Positions 62,203-64,000 of a DNA stretch of 64,000 nucleotides are shown here, in pieces (the stretch's first letter is position 1; the number at the start of each line of letters is the position of its first letter). The position numbers were made by a program, and so were the translations under genes. The notes beneath the pieces are model-generated. The model had not been told where the DNA came from, searched no databases, and worked only from the letters and a program-made list of their open reading frames with translations. The DNA is from Deltaproteobacteria bacterium HGW-Deltaproteobacteria-6 (GTDB lineage Bacteria > Desulfobacterota > Syntrophia > Syntrophales > Smithellaceae), in the NCBI GenBank assembly GCA_002840435.1, contig PHAT01000001.1, forward strand, positions 528,979-592,978, in the 5' to 3' direction.

Positions 62203-64000
62203 TCAGGATTTCGGTTTGACCGCTATCATGATCATTCTCCGGGAGGTTTCTTCAAAAGGCGTCAACTCCTCGCCGTACACCTGTTCGAGGCGTAACCCGG
62301 CCAGCTGCATGAGCAATCTGTACTGGGCTATGGAATACATGCGTACGCCGGATTTGACCTCGCATTCTCCGTCTGGGCCGGTAACCGTCAGATGCGTTAT
62401 CAGCCGCTCCGTCACCTCATCCCAAAGCACACTACTCTGCTTGCCGGTTTCAGCTTCCTGCCTGCGTACAAGATTGCCCAGAATGCCTTTGCGGTTTGGC
62501 GCTTCAATCAGCAGCCGGCCGCCGGGACGCAGGGCATCCGCGAAATGCAAAAGCACCTGAAAATCGTCTTCTATGCCGAAATAGCCGAAGCTGTTGAACC
62601 AGCTTACTATGGCGTCAAAGGTGTTTTTGTCGGAAAGGCAGCGCATGTCGCCGATGCGAAGCTCAGCGGAAATTTTGGCCTCTGCGAACCGCTCACCGGC
62701 ACGGGCGATGAACCTGGGATTCAGATCCACGCCGGTTACGATGGCGCCTTGCCTGGCCAGATGCAACCCGATACGGGAATCGCCGCAGGGGCAATCCAGC
62801 ACACGCTCTCCGGCCGAAAGTCCAAGCGCACGCCAGATGACGTCCGCATCCCGTTGCGACTCGGCTTCCGGCTTAAGCCAGCATTCGTCCGGCACATGGG
62901 CGAACCAGTCATCCTGACTTTCGAGGGATGCATCGCCCGGGCTCATCTCGAATAGTTCGTTTTGCGCCTCGATCTCCAGTTCCCGCAGGATGGCCCAGTC
63001 CGCATCAACCACAGCCTGCTCCTGATGATAGAGACAAACATAGGCCGGACTGGTGAGCAGGTCCACGGTACGCGGCACATGACCCTTGGAAAACGCACCG
63101 ATGAAATTGCCATAGCGTGCAGACGGGAGGCGCGCGGCCAGGGCAATAGCTGGAATAGCCTGGATGGCCCCTTCCTGAGTGGATATGAGGGTTTTCATGC
63201 ACATGGCGTGGGTTGGCCGGTACTCTTTCCCGGCATTAACAGCAAAGGCCTCGACATCCACATAGCTGTCCACGGCCCATTGGACCTGGGTATGGCCCAC
63301 GGATTCCCGGATCAGATCCTGCGGGAACGCCCCGCCCATGGGGCGTGCACCGGACTCGATAAGCACCGGTCCTTGATCGGTGAGCATGATTTCGGTGTGG
63401 GCCGGACCGATCCGGATGCCCAGGGCATCCACCACCTGGAAAGCGTAGCCGATCATCGCACGGCTTTTCTGATCCAGAGTGCGCACAAGTTGGGTCCGGT
63501 CATACAGGGGCGCGCCGCCTGGCGTGGGAATCTTTTCATATGCCCACAGATCGGACAGGATATGCCTGCCATCCCGGGACACGGTGTTGACCGCAAATTC
63601 GCGCCCCTTTGCGCATTGTTGGACAAGCACCAGGGCATTTTGATCCCCGAACTGGGTAAATGTGCCCAGAAGTGCTGTAAAGGCTTCCCTGAGTTCGAAG
63701 GCAGAGCGGCAGAAACGCACCCCTTCGGTGGCGGCGCTGCGAAGCGGCTTGACCACAACCGGCCAGGAATCCAAGCCTGCGGCAAATGCAAGCGCCTCAT
63801 CAATGCTGGCAGTGGCCAGTGAAGCCAGGAACGGCAGACCGGCTTTAGCCAGGGTGTCGTGCATGGCCAGCTTGTCGCGCCGGATATGGCTTGTGTCGGA
63901 ATCGTTGCCGGGCAACCCCAGGCGCAGGGCCAGCAGGTCAGCCATTTCAACGCCCATCTCGCAGCCGGGCATGACGCAGCAAGGGGCTATGGCAGCCAGG
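62203..64000 (-). CDS. ATP-grasp ligase / SAM methyltransferase fusion (5' end outside window)
   Basis: The frame is open to the right edge, so the N-terminus is missing. An ATP-grasp domain fills the first ~320 visible residues: GVEMADLLALRLGLPGN, SWPVVVKPLRSA, VLVQQCAKGREFAVN, and EIMLTDQGPVLIESGARPMGG, which is the metal-binding region of L-amino-acid/peptide ligase relatives (carnosine-synthase type). A linker (~325-385) leads to a class I methyltransferase: motif I VLDCPCGDSRIGLHLA, GVDLNPRF, and IVSWFNSFGYFG. The likely product is an amide-bonded, methylated small molecule or peptide. The base composition is clearly GC-richer than the core of the window, suggesting transfer. Confidence 0.82.
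   Translation of the reverse strand, partial: LAAIAPCCVMPGCEMGVEMADLLALRLGLPGNDSDTSHIRRDKLAMHDTLAKAGLPFLASLATASIDEALAFAAGLDSWPVVVKPLRSAATEGVRFCRSAFELREAFTALLGTFTQFGDQNALVLVQQCAKGREFAVNTVSRDGRHILSDLWAYEKIPTPGGAPLYDRTQLVRTLDQKSRAMIGYAFQVVDALGIRIGPAHTEIMLTDQGPVLIESGARPMGGAFPQDLIRESVGHTQVQWAVDSYVDVEAFAVNAGKEYRPTHAMCMKTLISTQEGAIQAIPAIALAARLPSARYGNFIGAFSKGHVPRTVDLLTSPAYVCLYHQEQAVVDADWAILRELEIEAQNELFEMSPGDASLESQDDWFAHVPDECWLKPEAESQRDADVIWRALGLSAGERVLDCPCGDSRIGLHLARQGAIVTGVDLNPRFIARAGERFAEAKISAELRIGDMRCLSDKNTFDAIVSWFNSFGYFGIEDDFQVLLHFADALRPGGRLLIEAPNRKGILGNLVRRQEAETGKQSSVLWDEVTERLITHLTVTGPDGECEVKSGVRMYSIAQYRLLMQLAGLRLEQVYGEELTPFEETSRRMIMIAVKPKS

Overview
This window looks like chromosomal DNA from an anaerobic Gram-negative bacterium of the Desulfobacterota (former Deltaproteobacteria), most likely a Syntrophus/Smithella-like member of the Syntrophales. 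That placement is inferred from gene content, gene order and protein style (two-subunit indolepyruvate:ferredoxin oxidoreductase, apgM next to hom, folP with an N-terminal extension, fatty-acid/thiolase remnants). It is not based on a 16S gene, which is absent. Base composition is moderate, with visibly GC-richer patches at about 50.4-54.3 kb and 62.2-64 kb.

Layout. 0-6.3 kb (+): end of tilS, ftsH, folP, acpS, tsaE, lysC and a ComEA-like helix-hairpin-helix protein, facing a lytic transglycosylase (-). 7.0-7.2 kb: tRNA-Pro with promoter and terminator, then a gene-poor 600 bp and a SulP anion transporter (7.8-9.6 kb). 9.6-11.7 kb (-): a signalling pair, an RsbW-like ATPase-fold protein followed by a PAS-PAS-HD-GYP protein. 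12.2-18.3 kb (+): tRNA-Leu, then the proteostasis cluster tig-clpP-clpX-lon, tRNA-Val and tRNA-Asp. 18.4-24.9 kb (+): radical SAM protein, CorC-like protein, lnt, prfB with a programmed frameshift, and an MltD-like transglycosylase with LysM repeats. 24.9-34.6 kb (-): ybeY, a PgpH-like 7TM-HD protein, phoH, an M20 hydrolase, an M16 peptidase pair, a small membrane protein and a B12-binding-type radical SAM protein. 34.8-42.0 kb (+): dtd, a DUF1285-like gene, guaB, dnaE, UPF0280 and a hotdog thioesterase. 42.2-51.6 kb (-): CbpA-like co-chaperone, iorB/iorA, TPR protein, ybgC, apgM, hom, panE and an omptin-type outer-membrane protease. 51.7-53.4 kb (-): a decayed thiolase gene and a glycyl-radical-enzyme fragment. 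53.5-62.1 kb: a TPR lipocalin-like secreted protein, recG (-), purM-purN, an FAD protein, a phosphofructokinase and a small hypothetical. 62.2 kb to the right edge (-): a GC-rich ATP-grasp/methyltransferase fusion that runs off the window.

Most of the window is core housekeeping: protein quality control (FtsH, ClpXP, Lon, trigger factor, DnaJ-like), translation (five translation-linked enzymes plus four tRNAs), cell-wall remodelling, aspartate-family amino acids (lysC, hom), purines (guaB, purM, purN) and DNA replication/repair (dnaE, recG). Several genes appear to start with TTG (ftsH, folP, phoH, iorA, ybgC) or GTG (tig, clpX, 18.4-kb radical SAM). The accessory material is concentrated at 50.4-54.3 kb and 62.2-64 kb. 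I found no CRISPR array, intact insertion sequence, rRNA or prophage. The strongest candidates for something new are the ATP-grasp/methyltransferase fusion at the right edge and the RsbW-like/HD-GYP pair whose ATPase motif is altered.
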